From positions 8,113-72,112 of the forward strand of contig NZ_LMUM01000037.1 in assembly GCF_009765985.1 (NCBI RefSeq): a stretch of 64,000 nucleotides of DNA, written 5' to 3'. Source of the DNA: Acidobacterium sp. S8 (GTDB lineage: Bacteria; Acidobacteriota; Terriglobia; Terriglobales; Acidobacteriaceae). Below, piece after piece: positions 1 to 8,801 of the stretch; the first letter of the stretch is position 1, and each line of letters begins with the position of its first letter. The position numbers and the translations under genes were made by a program. Under the pieces are notes generated by a model. That model had not been told where the DNA came from and did no database searches. It saw only the letters and a list, made by a program, of their open reading frames with translations.

Positions 1-192
1 GGCTACGGGACTCTGGTTGGCTTCGAGATAGAGGTGGGTGAGACCAGCAAGACAGGAGAACGCTGGCCCTTTCTGTGGCACATGCTCAGCGTTGGCGGTC
101 TTCCCGCCATCACCGCGCTCTCCGCACTCTTTCCGAATGTAGGCAATTTTCTGTTTTCCTGGATACAGCCGCTGTTGGCAACGCTCCATTAG
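1..192 (+). CDS. C-terminal end of an unidentified membrane protein (partial)
   Basis: The window opens inside a reading frame that runs 63 codons to a TAG at 190-192. The tail has two hydrophobic stretches, one around FLWHMLSVGGLPAITALSAL and one around FLFSWIQPLLATL, so it probably ends in membrane-spanning or membrane-associated helices. The family cannot be recognised from this fragment. The start lies outside the window. Confidence 0.5.
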   Translation, partial: GYGTLVGFEIEVGETSKTGERWPFLWHMLSVGGLPAITALSALFPNVGNFLFSWIQPLLATLH

Positions 193-621
193 TGCTGCGT
201 CTCGATTAGAAGAGCATAGATTTGGCGAGCCCGGATAGGATAAACGCGGTTATGGAAAAGCACAAAACCAGTGAGGCAAGCTGGACCACGGGACTTCGGC
301 AGCAGCCGTTCATGGACTTAGCGGCCTGTTTTGCCGTGCGAATGCCATTCACCCGCCCGCGAAGCGGGCCGCCTTGCGGAGAAATTTTGGTCCAGCCACT
401 GGAAACTGAGCGAAAACTCGGGTCGTGCCAGGCGAATCTACACAACTCAAGATGGGCGAACCCGAACTCCATGTACATCGTCGTATTCATCCCGATCTAA
501 GAATTTGTCCCAAGGATAGGGAGCGCGTCCAAGATGCGATCGCATATTGTTCCAGATGCTTTGTTTCGGGAGTACCAGGGCCCGAGGTGAGACAACGGAA
601 ACTGAAACGCAAAACCTCCCG
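193..621. other. intergenic stretch with no recognisable gene
   Basis: Several short open frames exist on both strands, but none has a ribosome-binding site together with recognisable protein character. The stretch precedes a decayed PIN-domain gene and could hold remains of its antitoxin, but I could not identify one. Confidence 0.4.
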
Positions 622-977
622 ATGGGGCTGACCGTACTCGATACCAATGTCATTGTCTCCGCTGGGATCAAGCGGACGGTTTTCCTGCGCGAATTATTCA
701 GGGTGCCATTCAAGAGGCGAACATCCAAATCGCCGTGAGCCCTTTTGATCGTTGGGGAATACGGGGCGGGCCTAATATTACAATTCGCACAATGACCTTC
801 CTCCGGCGTGGCTGAGGTTCCTGATAGAAGGCGCGCTGCGGTTCCCGGATGGAGCATCCTGCCCACATCCGTTCCCGATCCAGATGACGCATGTTCCTCT
901 CCCTAGCCAAAACAACCGGTGCATGGCTCATTACGGGTAATTTCAAGCACTATCCCACCGAATCGAGAGCGGCGTGA
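622..977 (+). pseudogene. decayed PIN-domain toxin gene (several frameshifts)
   Basis: The frame from the ATG at 622 starts with the PIN-type motif LTVLDTNVIVSAGIKR. After the CGG codon at 673-675 the family-like reading continues one base back as DGFPARIIQGAIQEANIQIA and SPF. A further shift gives IVGEYGAGL, and near the end another frame gives LAKTTGAWLITGNFKHYP before a stop at 977. These pieces match the order of a VapC-like PIN ribonuclease: the N-terminal acidic DTN motif, the middle acidic EY region and the C-terminal TGN/HYP motif. At least three frameshifts make a functional product unlikely. The antitoxin partner was not identified. Confidence 0.65.
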
Positions 978-1289
978 TTGCCCTTACCCTGCGGAGTACC
1001 TGGCCATATTGGATGAAACCTGCTGAATGAATCAAATAGGTCATGTTCCCTGATCGCGCAGGCGTCTAGATGAAGGTTTTTCGATGCTTCCGCCTCCCCG
1101 CGTTGGGTAGGCCGTTTCGGACATTTTCTTTCCCAAAAATATCTCTGAGGGGTCAGTGTGTCGTTTGAGCCAAGTAAATTTGGCCACTTTTGCATATTGT
1201 TGTGCGAGAAGAGTCGAAATCCGTAAGGATAAGAGAAGTACGAAAGTCGAGATATCTGAAGTTGTAGCTCAATAACGCCAAGGCTCAAG
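978..1289. other. intergenic region upstream of the LysR gene
   Basis: No gene is supported here. It should contain the promoter of the LysR-type regulator that starts at 1290. No convincing inverted repeat or terminator was seen. Confidence 0.35.
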
Positions 1290-2261
1290 ATGCAGGACGA
1301 CGTTACGATCTATGACTTGAAATCCGTCATTACAGTGGCGCAGGAGGGCAGCGTATCACGTGCAGCGACACGTCTGCACATGTCTCAGCCTGCGCTGAGC
1401 CGCAGGATCCACCATGTCGAAGCGGTGGTAAAGGTGAGGCTCTTTTTTATCTGGCACGGAGGAGCGCGTTTGACCGAAGCCGGCAAAGCTTGTGTCGAAG
1501 AGATTTTTCACGTTTTAGATCATTACGACCGGGCAGCACGGCGAGCGCGGAATGCGGCAGGACGTGAGGCTGGCGTTCTCGAAGTGGCCTATTCATCATG
1601 CCTTTGCCCAGAGTTGTTAACGATTGTCTCGGACCTTCATTTCGAGCGACCGGATGATCCGGTTCTGAGGATGACAAGCCTGCACACGGTCGGAATTATC
1701 CGAGGTGTATTGGACGGGCAGGACCAGGCGGGGATCGGCTATCTTCCGATCGCCTACTCCGAGCTCGAAACCAGAGAACTGCTGGATGAGGACCTGATGC
1801 TGTGCATTCCGGCGCGGCACCGTCTCTTTCGCCTTAACCTCATCTCTCCGCAAGACCTCGATAGGGAGCCGCTGATCGGTGTATCAGAACATGCGCTGCC
1901 TGAAGTTCATAGGGAGATCACCACCTATTTCGAAGTCCTCGGCATCGACCTGAACGTGATCGCGCAGCCCTTCACATTCTATGAGGCGATCCACATGGTG
2001 GCGGCAGGCAGAGGCCTTGCGATGGTGAGCAGCGGTTGGTCGCACCTGACGAAGGATGGCATTGCCTTCCGGCCTCTGGCGGACAAACTGCTGACCATGA
2101 AGAGCGGAGTCTTTGTGAGGCGGGACAACCGCACCGAGGCCGTCAACGATTTTCAGAATCTGTTATGGACAAGAACGGAAAAGCTCAGGAACGAGCGGCA
2201 AAAGATACGCTCGATCTGCGTCACGGGTCCGCCTGAACACAGGCGGGCAAATGGAAACTGA
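1290..2261 (+). CDS. LysR-family transcriptional regulator
   Basis: This 323-residue protein has the usual LysR layout: an N-terminal winged helix-turn-helix (about residues 8-65) with the signature SRAATRLHMSQPALSRRI, followed by a type-2 periplasmic-binding-protein-like effector domain (about 92-300). LysR proteins bind DNA as tetramers and switch target promoters in response to a small molecule. The effector cannot be inferred here. The next gene on the same strand begins 14 nt downstream and probably shares its transcript. It sits at the far end of the conjugation region, so it is a candidate, not a demonstrated, regulator of that region. Confidence 0.85.
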   Translation: MQDDVTIYDLKSVITVAQEGSVSRAATRLHMSQPALSRRIHHVEAVVKVRLFFIWHGGARLTEAGKACVEEIFHVLDHYDRAARRARNAAGREAGVLEVAYSSCLCPELLTIVSDLHFERPDDPVLRMTSLHTVGIIRGVLDGQDQAGIGYLPIAYSELETRELLDEDLMLCIPARHRLFRLNLISPQDLDREPLIGVSEHALPEVHREITTYFEVLGIDLNVIAQPFTFYEAIHMVAAGRGLAMVSSGWSHLTKDGIAFRPLADKLLTMKSGVFVRRDNRTEAVNDFQNLLWTRTEKLRNERQKIRSICVTGPPEHRRANGN

Positions 2262-2275
2262 CAGATCGGAGGATA

Positions 2276-2905
2276 ATGCGCAGACTTATCTTAGTTTCAC
2301 TGACTGCTTTTCTTATACTCGGCGGCTGCAGCAACGAGAAGAAACCGAACTCGGCCAATTTCACGAAAGCGATCAATCAGTATCTTGCGAAGCACGGCCA
2401 GGTATGCACCTACTTCGCGCAGACGTTTCCGATTGATATTCCCGCATCTGAGTCGAAGGACCAGTATGGCATCGCGCCGCAAATGGCCGCGCTGGAACAT
2501 GCTGGCTTGGTGCATGGACGCAACACGACCGCAGTGATCCAAGGAATGATGGGCGCGCTGGGACCATCGGCTCCGCGGCCCGTGAGGCGTTACGATCTGA
2601 CGAATGAAGGAAAAAAATACGTTCAGGTGAAATCCGACGTTTTAGGTCAGAGCAACGCGTTCTGCTATGGCCAGAAAACGGTGGATTCCGTCGCCAAGTG
2701 GACGGAACCGGCAGCGATGGGACCGTACATGCAAAGCGAGGCCACCTATACCTACAAGATTGCAGACCTCGCGCCGTGGGCGAGACAGGCTCAAGTGCAG
2801 CAGGCATTCGGCGATATACGAATTACTGTCAGCGGTATCTCGAAAGCCGACGAGGTGACAGGATTGGTGTTGACCAACAAGGGCTGGGAAGCTCTTGAGC
2901 AGTAG
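2276..2905 (+). CDS. putative lipoprotein of unknown function
   Basis: The 209-residue product starts with a lipoprotein signal peptide, RRLILVSLTAFLILGGC, with lipobox LGGC and Cys18 as the predicted lipidation site. The remainder is soluble with no family I recognise. The start lies 14 nt after the LysR gene, suggesting co-transcription. Its stop is only 2 nt from the stop of the convergent trbB gene, with no room for a conventional terminator. Envelope location is inferred from the signal alone. Confidence 0.7.
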   Translation: MRRLILVSLTAFLILGGCSNEKKPNSANFTKAINQYLAKHGQVCTYFAQTFPIDIPASESKDQYGIAPQMAALEHAGLVHGRNTTAVIQGMMGALGPSAPRPVRRYDLTNEGKKYVQVKSDVLGQSNAFCYGQKTVDSVAKWTEPAAMGPYMQSEATYTYKIADLAPWARQAQVQQAFGDIRITVSGISKADEVTGLVLTNKGWEALEQ

Positions 2906-2907
2906 TT

Positions 2908-3813
2908 TCAATCGAAAGCTACTGCTTTGATCTCTGTGATGCGCCGCCATTCGTACTGCTTGGCGACGTGCGTGACCATGTCGATGGATCTTCTGCATTC
3001 ATCTTCAACATCTCGCAAATGAACACCGCCTGATCCACGCATGGCAAGTTGAGCCAGCCGACGCAAGGCGTCTTCGGCGCTGTTGGCATGGATGGTAGTC
3101 AACGATCCGCGATGTCCGGTGTTGAGCGCGTCGAGAAAGACACGCGCCTCCAGCCCGCGAATCTCCCCCACGATAATCCTGTCCGGCCTATGGCGGAGCG
3201 CTGCTTTGAGCAGGTCTGCGAACCCAATCTGGCTCTTGTGGGTGTCGAGTTGGGCCTCGGCGGAGATGACATGCGGCTTCCTGATAGAGAGCTCCGCGAC
3301 ATCTTCAAGGATCAGGATGCGGTCCCTTTCAGGGATAAAACCGGCCAGCACATTAGCGAGTGTGGTCTTGCCCGAACTGGTTGCGCCGGAGATCAGCAGG
3401 TTGTCGCCACGCCGCACGGCATCGGCCAGCGTCTTCGCCTGAGCTTCGGTCAGGGTCTTCCGCTCGATCAGATCGTGGATGGTGAAGTTCCGCGCAGTGA
3501 ATTTGCGGATGGTCATCATCGGATTCGGGTTGACCACGGGCGGGATCATCGCGGCCATGCGGCTGCCATCAGGTAGGCGTAGGTTCAGGATGGGAGAATC
3601 AGCGTCGAGTTTTTTTCCGAACTTGTTAGCGATCACTTCGAGGCCAGTGGCGAGCGCGTCTTTCTCAAACCGGACATCCGGCAGAGGCTGAACACGACCT
3701 GCTTCTTCAATCCAGATTGAGCCGTCAGGGTTGACCATGATTTCTGAGATGGTCTCGTTCAGTAGCAAAGACTCGATGGGCTTGAGGAACGGAATGATGA
3801 TGTCAAAGCTCAC
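2908..3813 (-). CDS. trbB: VirB11/TrbB-type secretion ATPase
   Basis: This 301-residue protein is a hexameric traffic ATPase of the VirB11/TrbB family, which powers pilus assembly and substrate transfer at the inner membrane. Visible motifs are Walker A GATSSGKT at residues 143-150, the family Asp-box region around LEDVAEL (169-175), Walker B RIIVGEIRG at 212-220 and the His box GHRGSLTTIHA at 233-243. It is the last gene of the minus-strand conjugation train. Its ATG overlaps the traG stop (ATGA), implying translational coupling. Length is normal for TrbB. All catalytic motifs are intact. Confidence 0.93.
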   Translation of the reverse strand: MSFDIIIPFLKPIESLLLNETISEIMVNPDGSIWIEEAGRVQPLPDVRFEKDALATGLEVIANKFGKKLDADSPILNLRLPDGSRMAAMIPPVVNPNPMMTIRKFTARNFTIHDLIERKTLTEAQAKTLADAVRRGDNLLISGATSSGKTTLANVLAGFIPERDRILILEDVAELSIRKPHVISAEAQLDTHKSQIGFADLLKAALRHRPDRIIVGEIRGLEARVFLDALNTGHRGSLTTIHANSAEDALRRLAQLAMRGSGGVHLRDVEDECRRSIDMVTHVAKQYEWRRITEIKAVAFD

Positions 3814-5846
3814 GCCGGTATCCTCCGGGGATCGAAGCCGATTTGCTCCTGCTCAAACCAGGTCATGCTGATGGGCAGGAAGTCCGGCTTGAGATAGCAG
3901 TATGTCGGCTGCAATGGGGTGATGCCATCGAAGGCGACCACAATTGCCTGCGCGTTTTGGAGATCGAAGAAAACCTTTTCCTCGAAGAGCGGTTCCGTGT
4001 GTTTCTGATACTGCTTGGAGGCGGAGACGGAGCCTTTGTTGGACGAGGTGCGGCCAGAGAGCCATCCGACGTTGGCATTCGTCGAGGATTCGGAGACGGT
4101 GTAGCTGATCCGCGTGCGGTCCGCCTTGCCACAGAGTTCCGATGCGTAGCGCGCGGTCTCAGGATCAGAAGTGGTAAGGAAGACCTTACTGCGGAACGCC
4201 TGCAGCAGGATCTTCACGCCTTCATTGGGGAGCGTGTCTTTCAGGCTGGCGATGCTTTGCGTGGCGACGATAGGGATGCACTTCGGCTGGCGCGAGATCG
4301 AGAGAAATCGCTCGTCGCCCGTAGGATTGTCGCCGCCGACCGTGGCGAAGTTCTGATACTCGTCACAGAGGAAGACAGTTGGACGATAATGCTTCACCGG
4401 CTCTGCATCCATCTTCGGGATGCGCAGCAGTATGGCTCTTTGATAGTCAATCTTCATTAAGGTGCCGATGGTTTTGGCCAGTGCTGGATTCAGGGCTACG
4501 GGAAAGTTCAGGCCAACGACGCTCCCAGTCTCGATCAGATCCTCGAACGGAGGCAGGACGCGGCCTTTGGGATCGCCGGCACATGGCTTGCCGTTATAGA
4601 GTTCCTTCGGCGGGCAGAAGACGCGCCGCACCTGTGGATCGGTCTCGAACAGCGAGAGGAAGACCACGATGCCCTGGATGATCGAGGTCTTGACCTCGGA
4701 GCGGAAGAATTTCCAGTGCTCCCAATACCAGTATCGGACGCTTTCGAAGCGATCATATTGTTCCGGCGAGTATGGCTTCCGGGTAAAGATGAACAACTCC
4801 GTGTTCGTCTCCTGAACCAGCAGCCGTTCCAACTCCTCGGTCCACACGGCTAGGTACTGCTTTGCCTCCTTATTCCACTCGAATCCAAGCGGAGACAGGA
4901 ACGGCTCATGTTTTCGGTAATCACGTCTTCCGATGCCGATGTACTGCGTACCGCTAAAGCGCGATCCGACTTCGATCAGCATCTCTTCCAAACGTCCGGC
5001 GCTGATCACGGTGCGGAAGAGATCGACCAGCGTCAGGTATCCGTCGCGGACGCGATGAAGCAGAATTACATACCGGACCAGATCGGTGTAGGACTGCTGC
5101 CAGAACGGTTCCTTGCCCTTGCCCCAGATCGACGTGATGATGGAGGCGATATTGAATGCCTGTGCGTAGGGATCGAGCGAGTTGTTCAGCGGGTTATAGC
5201 GGATGTCGCCGTCGAGCGAGACCTCGACATAATCCTGCTCTCGTCCGCACCAGTTCAGGATGCGGCGAAGCTGGCGGCAGAGATCGCCTTTTACTTCGAG
5301 CACGACGCCAGAGAGCTTCCGTTCTGGATCGTGGGCGCGATAGGCGAACAACTGCCGCATGGCTGGAAGGACTAGGGCCGCGGTCTTTCCCGATCCGGTT
5401 GCGCCCACGATGCAGGTCCCGGTATAGAGACCGCGTTCGGGGATGGAAAGCCACTGCGGAGTTGGGCTGGTCCTGGGGACAAGCTGGCTGTGGACCTCTC
5501 CGAGGACCAGTGACAAGTCCTGCCTGGTACGTGGATCAGGATACGGAGGGAGCGGCCCGGCCATCTGCTCCGTCTCTCTCTTATATATGTGGATATAAGT
5601 GAGCGAGAAAAAGGTGGAGAGAATCAGGAACGGGGTGCTGTAGAGAAAAAGATCGTAGCTCCAGACGAGAGCGCGAAAGATCGGAGGCTGCTTCAGGGCA
5701 ATCAAACGCAGCATAGGATTCATGATGTTGATGGGGTAGAGACTGCTCAGGGTGATACCGCAGGCCGCGCTCAAGCCGAACGAGAGCAGGATACGATACT
5801 CAATCAGTGAATGGGCGACGCCTTGTAGATGCGCACGAATCTTCAT
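3810..5846 (-). CDS. traG: TraG/VirD4 type IV coupling protein
   Basis: This 678-residue coupling protein would recruit the relaxase-DNA complex to the transfer channel. Two hydrophobic segments occupy about residues 15-50 and 60-88. A P-loop domain follows with Walker A GATGSGKT at 148-155 and a Walker B-like FLCDEYQNF. A strong ribosome-binding site, AAGGAGG, precedes the ATG at 5846 and fixes the start. The gene lies 16 nt downstream of the RHH-like gene and overlaps trbB by 4 nt. The ATPase motifs look intact, so this part of the machine is probably still functional. Confidence 0.93.
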   Translation of the reverse strand: MKIRAHLQGVAHSLIEYRILLSFGLSAACGITLSSLYPINIMNPMLRLIALKQPPIFRALVWSYDLFLYSTPFLILSTFFSLTYIHIYKRETEQMAGPLPPYPDPRTRQDLSLVLGEVHSQLVPRTSPTPQWLSIPERGLYTGTCIVGATGSGKTAALVLPAMRQLFAYRAHDPERKLSGVVLEVKGDLCRQLRRILNWCGREQDYVEVSLDGDIRYNPLNNSLDPYAQAFNIASIITSIWGKGKEPFWQQSYTDLVRYVILLHRVRDGYLTLVDLFRTVISAGRLEEMLIEVGSRFSGTQYIGIGRRDYRKHEPFLSPLGFEWNKEAKQYLAVWTEELERLLVQETNTELFIFTRKPYSPEQYDRFESVRYWYWEHWKFFRSEVKTSIIQGIVVFLSLFETDPQVRRVFCPPKELYNGKPCAGDPKGRVLPPFEDLIETGSVVGLNFPVALNPALAKTIGTLMKIDYQRAILLRIPKMDAEPVKHYRPTVFLCDEYQNFATVGGDNPTGDERFLSISRQPKCIPIVATQSIASLKDTLPNEGVKILLQAFRSKVFLTTSDPETARYASELCGKADRTRISYTVSESSTNANVGWLSGRTSSNKGSVSASKQYQKHTEPLFEEKVFFDLQNAQAIVVAFDGITPLQPTYCYLKPDFLPISMTWFEQEQIGFDPRRIPA

Positions 5847-5862
5847 AAGAAAATTACCTCCT

Positions 5863-6180
5863 TCATGCTCTCGCAGCAGTGGGTGTCATCGATGGATCAG
5901 GCTTAGTCGCTGCATCGGCTACAGAGCGGATCGGTGCGGACGCGGCCTTTGGACTGCTGGCTGGCTGTGCGGAGTTCGGCGGCGCAGTTGCTTTGTATTT
6001 CTGGAAGTCTTCTTCCTGGGCCAGTGCAAAGCGCAGCAGTTCGTTGATGACATAGTTGGTTTCGTTGTTCGACCACTGCGCCAATAACTCAATGTCATCG
6101 GCGACGGTCTGGTCGATGGAGGATTGGAGCTTCGCGCGGCGCACCCGGCTCACTCCGTGAATCAGTTTCAGTCGGCTCAT
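5863..6180 (-). CDS. small RHH-like DNA-binding protein, candidate relaxosome accessory or autoregulator
   Basis: The preferred ATG at 6180 has AGAGAT just upstream and gives 105 residues. An ATG 39 nt further up lacks a comparable site. The N-terminal part, with SSIDQTVADDIELLAQWSNN and NYVINELLRFALAQEEDFQ, resembles ribbon-helix-helix/Arc-type proteins. The C-terminal third is Ala/Pro/Ser-rich and probably disordered. It sits directly upstream of traG and beside an intergenic region full of inverted repeats, the arrangement of MobC/TraY-like accessory proteins. The role is inferred from context; a simple autoregulator is the alternative. Confidence 0.55.
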   Translation of the reverse strand: MSRLKLIHGVSRVRRAKLQSSIDQTVADDIELLAQWSNNETNYVINELLRFALAQEEDFQKYKATAPPNSAQPASSPKAASAPIRSVADAATKPDPSMTPTAARA

Positions 6181-6462
6181 GATTATCTCTTGTGGATGAA
6201 GTTGCGATCTGTCGTGCATCCGTCACGGATAAGTTATGGATCAGTTCTGAATCAGTACCCGATACCGAACCAAGCCGCTTTGTATCTGTCGCAGATGAAT
6301 CTGGTATCAGCAACAGATACGTTCTCGATACCTGAACAGCCGGGGGCGGGAGCGACCAGCGCGGCGGAGCCGACGCGGGAAGTGCGGAGCACTGGGGTCG
6401 CTCCCGCCCCCGGCATACACCCTTCCGTGACCCGGCTATCTCGGTAACTTGTTCTACCCGCA
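6181..6462. promoter_or_regulatory. candidate oriT or control region with small inverted repeats
   Basis: This gap upstream of the RHH-like gene holds several short dyads: ATCCGT-c-ACGGAT, ATCTG-tcg-CAGAT and GTATC-agcaaca-GATAC. GATA/TATC words are repeated throughout, next to the long hairpin described separately. A cluster of dyads beside an RHH gene and traG is typical of transfer origins or autoregulatory operators. No nic-site consensus was recognised, so oriT is only a hypothesis. Confidence 0.4.
6339..6414. repeat. long hairpin with 19-bp perfect arms
   Basis: The arms 6339-6357 and 6396-6414 are exact reverse complements, beginning GCCGGGGGCGGG on the left. They enclose a 38-nt loop with an internal GTGC-gga-GCAC dyad. 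No T-run follows on either strand, so a standard Rho-independent terminator is unlikely. It sits 48 nt downstream of one minus-strand gene and upstream of the next, suiting a transfer-origin hairpin or an atypical terminator. Confidence 0.75.
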
Positions 6463-7506
6463 TCAATAAGCCTCCATCGTGGGGGGCTGGTGTGGGGGCT
6501 GCTGAGGGGGCTGGCTACCTTCTTCGGATTGGCCCTCCTGCCGCAGCGTGTAGATCGGATAGCTGTATGGCAGGAGCTTCGTCGTGAAGGTCACGCGCAG
6601 CGGAGTCTGCTGGAATCGCTCGCGGATTTTGTCGGCGCTTGTGCTCCCGGCCTTCCATGCAGCATAGAGGGCCTGGTGTTCGAGCGTGGTGTAGAGCGCT
6701 TCTCCTTCGCGCAGAAGCTGCAACTCGGAGGACAGGACACCACCGCCTTCGGAGTCGAAGAACTGCCTGGCCCGCAGGAATTTCAGGAAGTGATCGACGC
6801 CCATCGGCGTGAGCGGAGTCACGCCGCGCATCCGGTCGGCGGGAAAGCAGCGCTCGAAGGCGGCCTTTGCCCGTCGCACATTGGCGTCGGTATCGGCGAG
6901 GTAGATCAACTCAGAGGCGGCAAGTGCGCCGAACAGCGGCTGATACTGCTCAAGGAAATTCTCGAACCGGGAGCTGCTGACCTGGCCTTCGTCGAAAAAG
7001 GTAAGGCACGGGACACCGATGTGGGAGACCAGGATGGGAAACCTCTCGGAGAAGTAGAGCGGCCTGCCCACATAGCTTTGCGGTAGTAATTCCAACTTCA
7101 CGCCGCACTGCGTTGTGAAGAAATCCACCTTGGCCGCTTCCGTGAAGAGCACGTCCGCGCTGAGGTGATCGAGCATGAAGTCGAGCACCATGAGCCGGGA
7201 CTTGATGTAGGCGTCGCTCTTGATGCGGCGATGCTGCGATCCGGCAAGGCCGAGAGCAGCATAGACGGGCTTTGCTGTCAGGTGGTAGACATGCCGCTTC
7301 TGCCCGCATTCGATGACTTGGATATGGCGATGGCGAGATGCTTTCGTAAGAAAGCGGATCGCTATCTTTCCGCCTGTTCGCTGCGTGAAAGAGTGGTACT
7401 GGCGACGGAGGAAGTAGCCGGAATGCACGGCAACCAGATACAGGAATGAAGCCTCGCGCTGGACATAGCCGATGGCTTCGAGAGATTGAATGGGGTCGTA
7501 TTCCAT
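6463..7506 (-). CDS. winged-helix protein of the replication-relaxation-like type, element-encoded
   Basis: The 347-residue protein starts at an ATG 2 nt after the stop of its upstream neighbour. The first 85 residues (SLEAIGYVQREASFLYLVAV, then a HVYHLTAKPVYAALG tail) look like a winged-helix domain of the kind seen in replication-relaxation proteins of mobile elements. The middle and C-terminal parts have no motif I recognise. The last 25 residues are Pro/Gln-rich and probably disordered. Pairing with the next gene suggests DNA processing or control during transfer. That role is inference. Confidence 0.5.
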   Translation of the reverse strand: MEYDPIQSLEAIGYVQREASFLYLVAVHSGYFLRRQYHSFTQRTGGKIAIRFLTKASRHRHIQVIECGQKRHVYHLTAKPVYAALGLAGSQHRRIKSDAYIKSRLMVLDFMLDHLSADVLFTEAAKVDFFTTQCGVKLELLPQSYVGRPLYFSERFPILVSHIGVPCLTFFDEGQVSSSRFENFLEQYQPLFGALAASELIYLADTDANVRRAKAAFERCFPADRMRGVTPLTPMGVDHFLKFLRARQFFDSEGGGVLSSELQLLREGEALYTTLEHQALYAAWKAGSTSADKIRERFQQTPLRVTFTTKLLPYSYPIYTLRQEGQSEEGSQPPQQPPHQPPTMEAY

Positions 7507-7508
7507 AG

Positions 7509-8369
7509 CTACAGCTCCAGAATGTTTTCCATGAGGTGGCTGTCGCCCTCGATCTTTGCGGTCAGAGAGGAACGGTCAGCGGCAGAAGCGTAATTGCGGA
7601 ATCCTGCCTGCGCCTTCGAGCGCAGATGGCCGCGGTGGTAGGCGGCGGTGAGGACTTCGATGTCCTCGTGGTCGGTGCGCGAGCCCTGATCCAGATCCAG
7701 GCTCGGGTCCTGACCGGCTTCGCGGGGAAGGACATACTCGATGCGCACGTCGGGAATCTGAATCCCGCCGTCCACGAACGGCAGATTGAACTGCTTGGCG
7801 ACCTGCTCCTTGATTTCGGCCATGCCGTGCGTCGGGTCGGCTTTGCGCTCGCGGTAGATCGCCTTCTGCACGTCGGCTTTGATTTCGTAGTCGAGGCGCA
7901 CGCGGAGGTTTGTGCCGCCCTTGCTCTCGATGCGTTCAGCCTCTTTCCGGTAGGCGCGGTAAATCTGCGAGTCGTGCTCGACTTCGCGTCGCTTGACCAG
8001 ACCGGCATAGACCTTCTGGTCTTTGGGGAGGTCACCATCCTTAATAAGGAGGCGGCGGCCTTCTTTGGTGAGCGTGACCACCTCGACGCGCTCGATGCTG
8101 CGCCGCCGTCCGTCGCGGCGGAGATTGATGTGCGTGGTCTCGATGAGTCCCTTGTCGCGGAGATAGCGGAGATCGTTTTCGAGTGTGCCCGACTTGCCGC
8201 GATAGAGCGACTCGCGGAGGTCCGCTGTGCGGACGACGCGGAAGCGCCCGGCTTCGCGGAGAAGCTGCTTTTCTTCAGGCCGCAGCTCCAGCCCGACGAT
8301 GTTTGTGGCAGCGCGCGATGGACGGCGCGGGTCGTCCGAAGACACAGGACGGCGGCGCTCGCGCGGCAC
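7509..8369 (-). CDS. winged-helix protein, replication-relaxation-like
   Basis: The 286-residue frame opens at a GTG at 8369. After a basic leader it shows ELRPEEKQLLREAGRFRVVR and SGTLENDLRYLRDKGLIET, a winged-helix fold of the replication-relaxation type, with charged helices behind. The start is uncertain. An ATG at 8566 overlaps the upstream stop (ATGA) and looks like a coupled start, but it lies in another frame, and this frame meets a TGA at 8448-8450. Either GTG8369 is right, or a frameshift between about 8370 and 8560 separates an N-terminal Arg/Pro-rich stretch from the body. Confidence 0.6.
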   Translation of the reverse strand: MPRERRRPVSSDDPRRPSRAATNIVGLELRPEEKQLLREAGRFRVVRTADLRESLYRGKSGTLENDLRYLRDKGLIETTHINLRRDGRRRSIERVEVVTLTKEGRRLLIKDGDLPKDQKVYAGLVKRREVEHDSQIYRAYRKEAERIESKGGTNLRVRLDYEIKADVQKAIYRERKADPTHGMAEIKEQVAKQFNLPFVDGGIQIPDVRIEYVLPREAGQDPSLDLDQGSRTDHEDIEVLTAAYHRGHLRSKAQAGFRNYASAADRSSLTAKIEGDSHLMENILEL

Positions 8370-8562
8370 GTCCTGGGCCGGGCTTTCTCCCTGCGAGGAG
8401 TACGAGGGCGGTCCCCGCGAGGGGCGGTCCTCCGATCGTCGGGCTGCTTCAGCCGGTGCTGCAAAGGGTTTTCCGGCACTGTCCGTTTAGGCGTCCGCGC
8501 ATCATTGGGGGAACTGTCGTTCTCATCGCGGCGGCGCGGCAACTCCTGGGGAAGATCGAGTC

Positions 8563-8799
8563 TCATGGCTGTGTCTCCCCATCCTCACCGTGCTCCGCAA
8601 CATCCGACGAAAATTCAATAACAGCCTGCGGAGCCACTGGTTCTGCGGCATCCGGGGTTTTCTGGCCGATGACGCGACGCACGTCGTAGTCGGCCAACCG
8701 CGTGAAGCGGTTCATCTCTTTTTCCGCGGCCTCGCGCATCTGGCGCACTTTGGCGATGAGGTCGGACGTGCGCTCTATATACTGCTCTTCGTTCACCAT
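8563..8799 (-). CDS. small helical protein of unknown function
   Basis: This 78-residue protein is dominated by charged helix (ERTSDLIAKVRQMREAAEKE), compatible with a short coiled coil, followed by an acidic tail. The ATG at 8799 lies 2 nt downstream of the membrane-protein stop, and the stop overlaps an ATG at 8566. It is embedded in the conjugation train, so it is probably a real element gene. No family was recognised. Confidence 0.5.
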   Translation of the reverse strand: MVNEEQYIERTSDLIAKVRQMREAAEKEMNRFTRLADYDVRRVIGQKTPDAAEPVAPQAVIEFSSDVAEHGEDGETQP

Positions 8800-8801
8800 G
8801 G

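Noticed and set aside
7562-8566. A 334-codon minus-strand frame overlapping the winged-helix gene
   Set aside because: Most of it is a shadow of the gene at 7509-8369; after about residue 90 it is Ser/Arg-rich without domains. Only its start region is kept as a possible displaced N-terminus.
7536-8621. A 361-codon plus-strand frame opposite the winged-helix gene
   Set aside because: It is the antisense of a GC-rich gene, with no ribosome-binding site and no recognisable domain.
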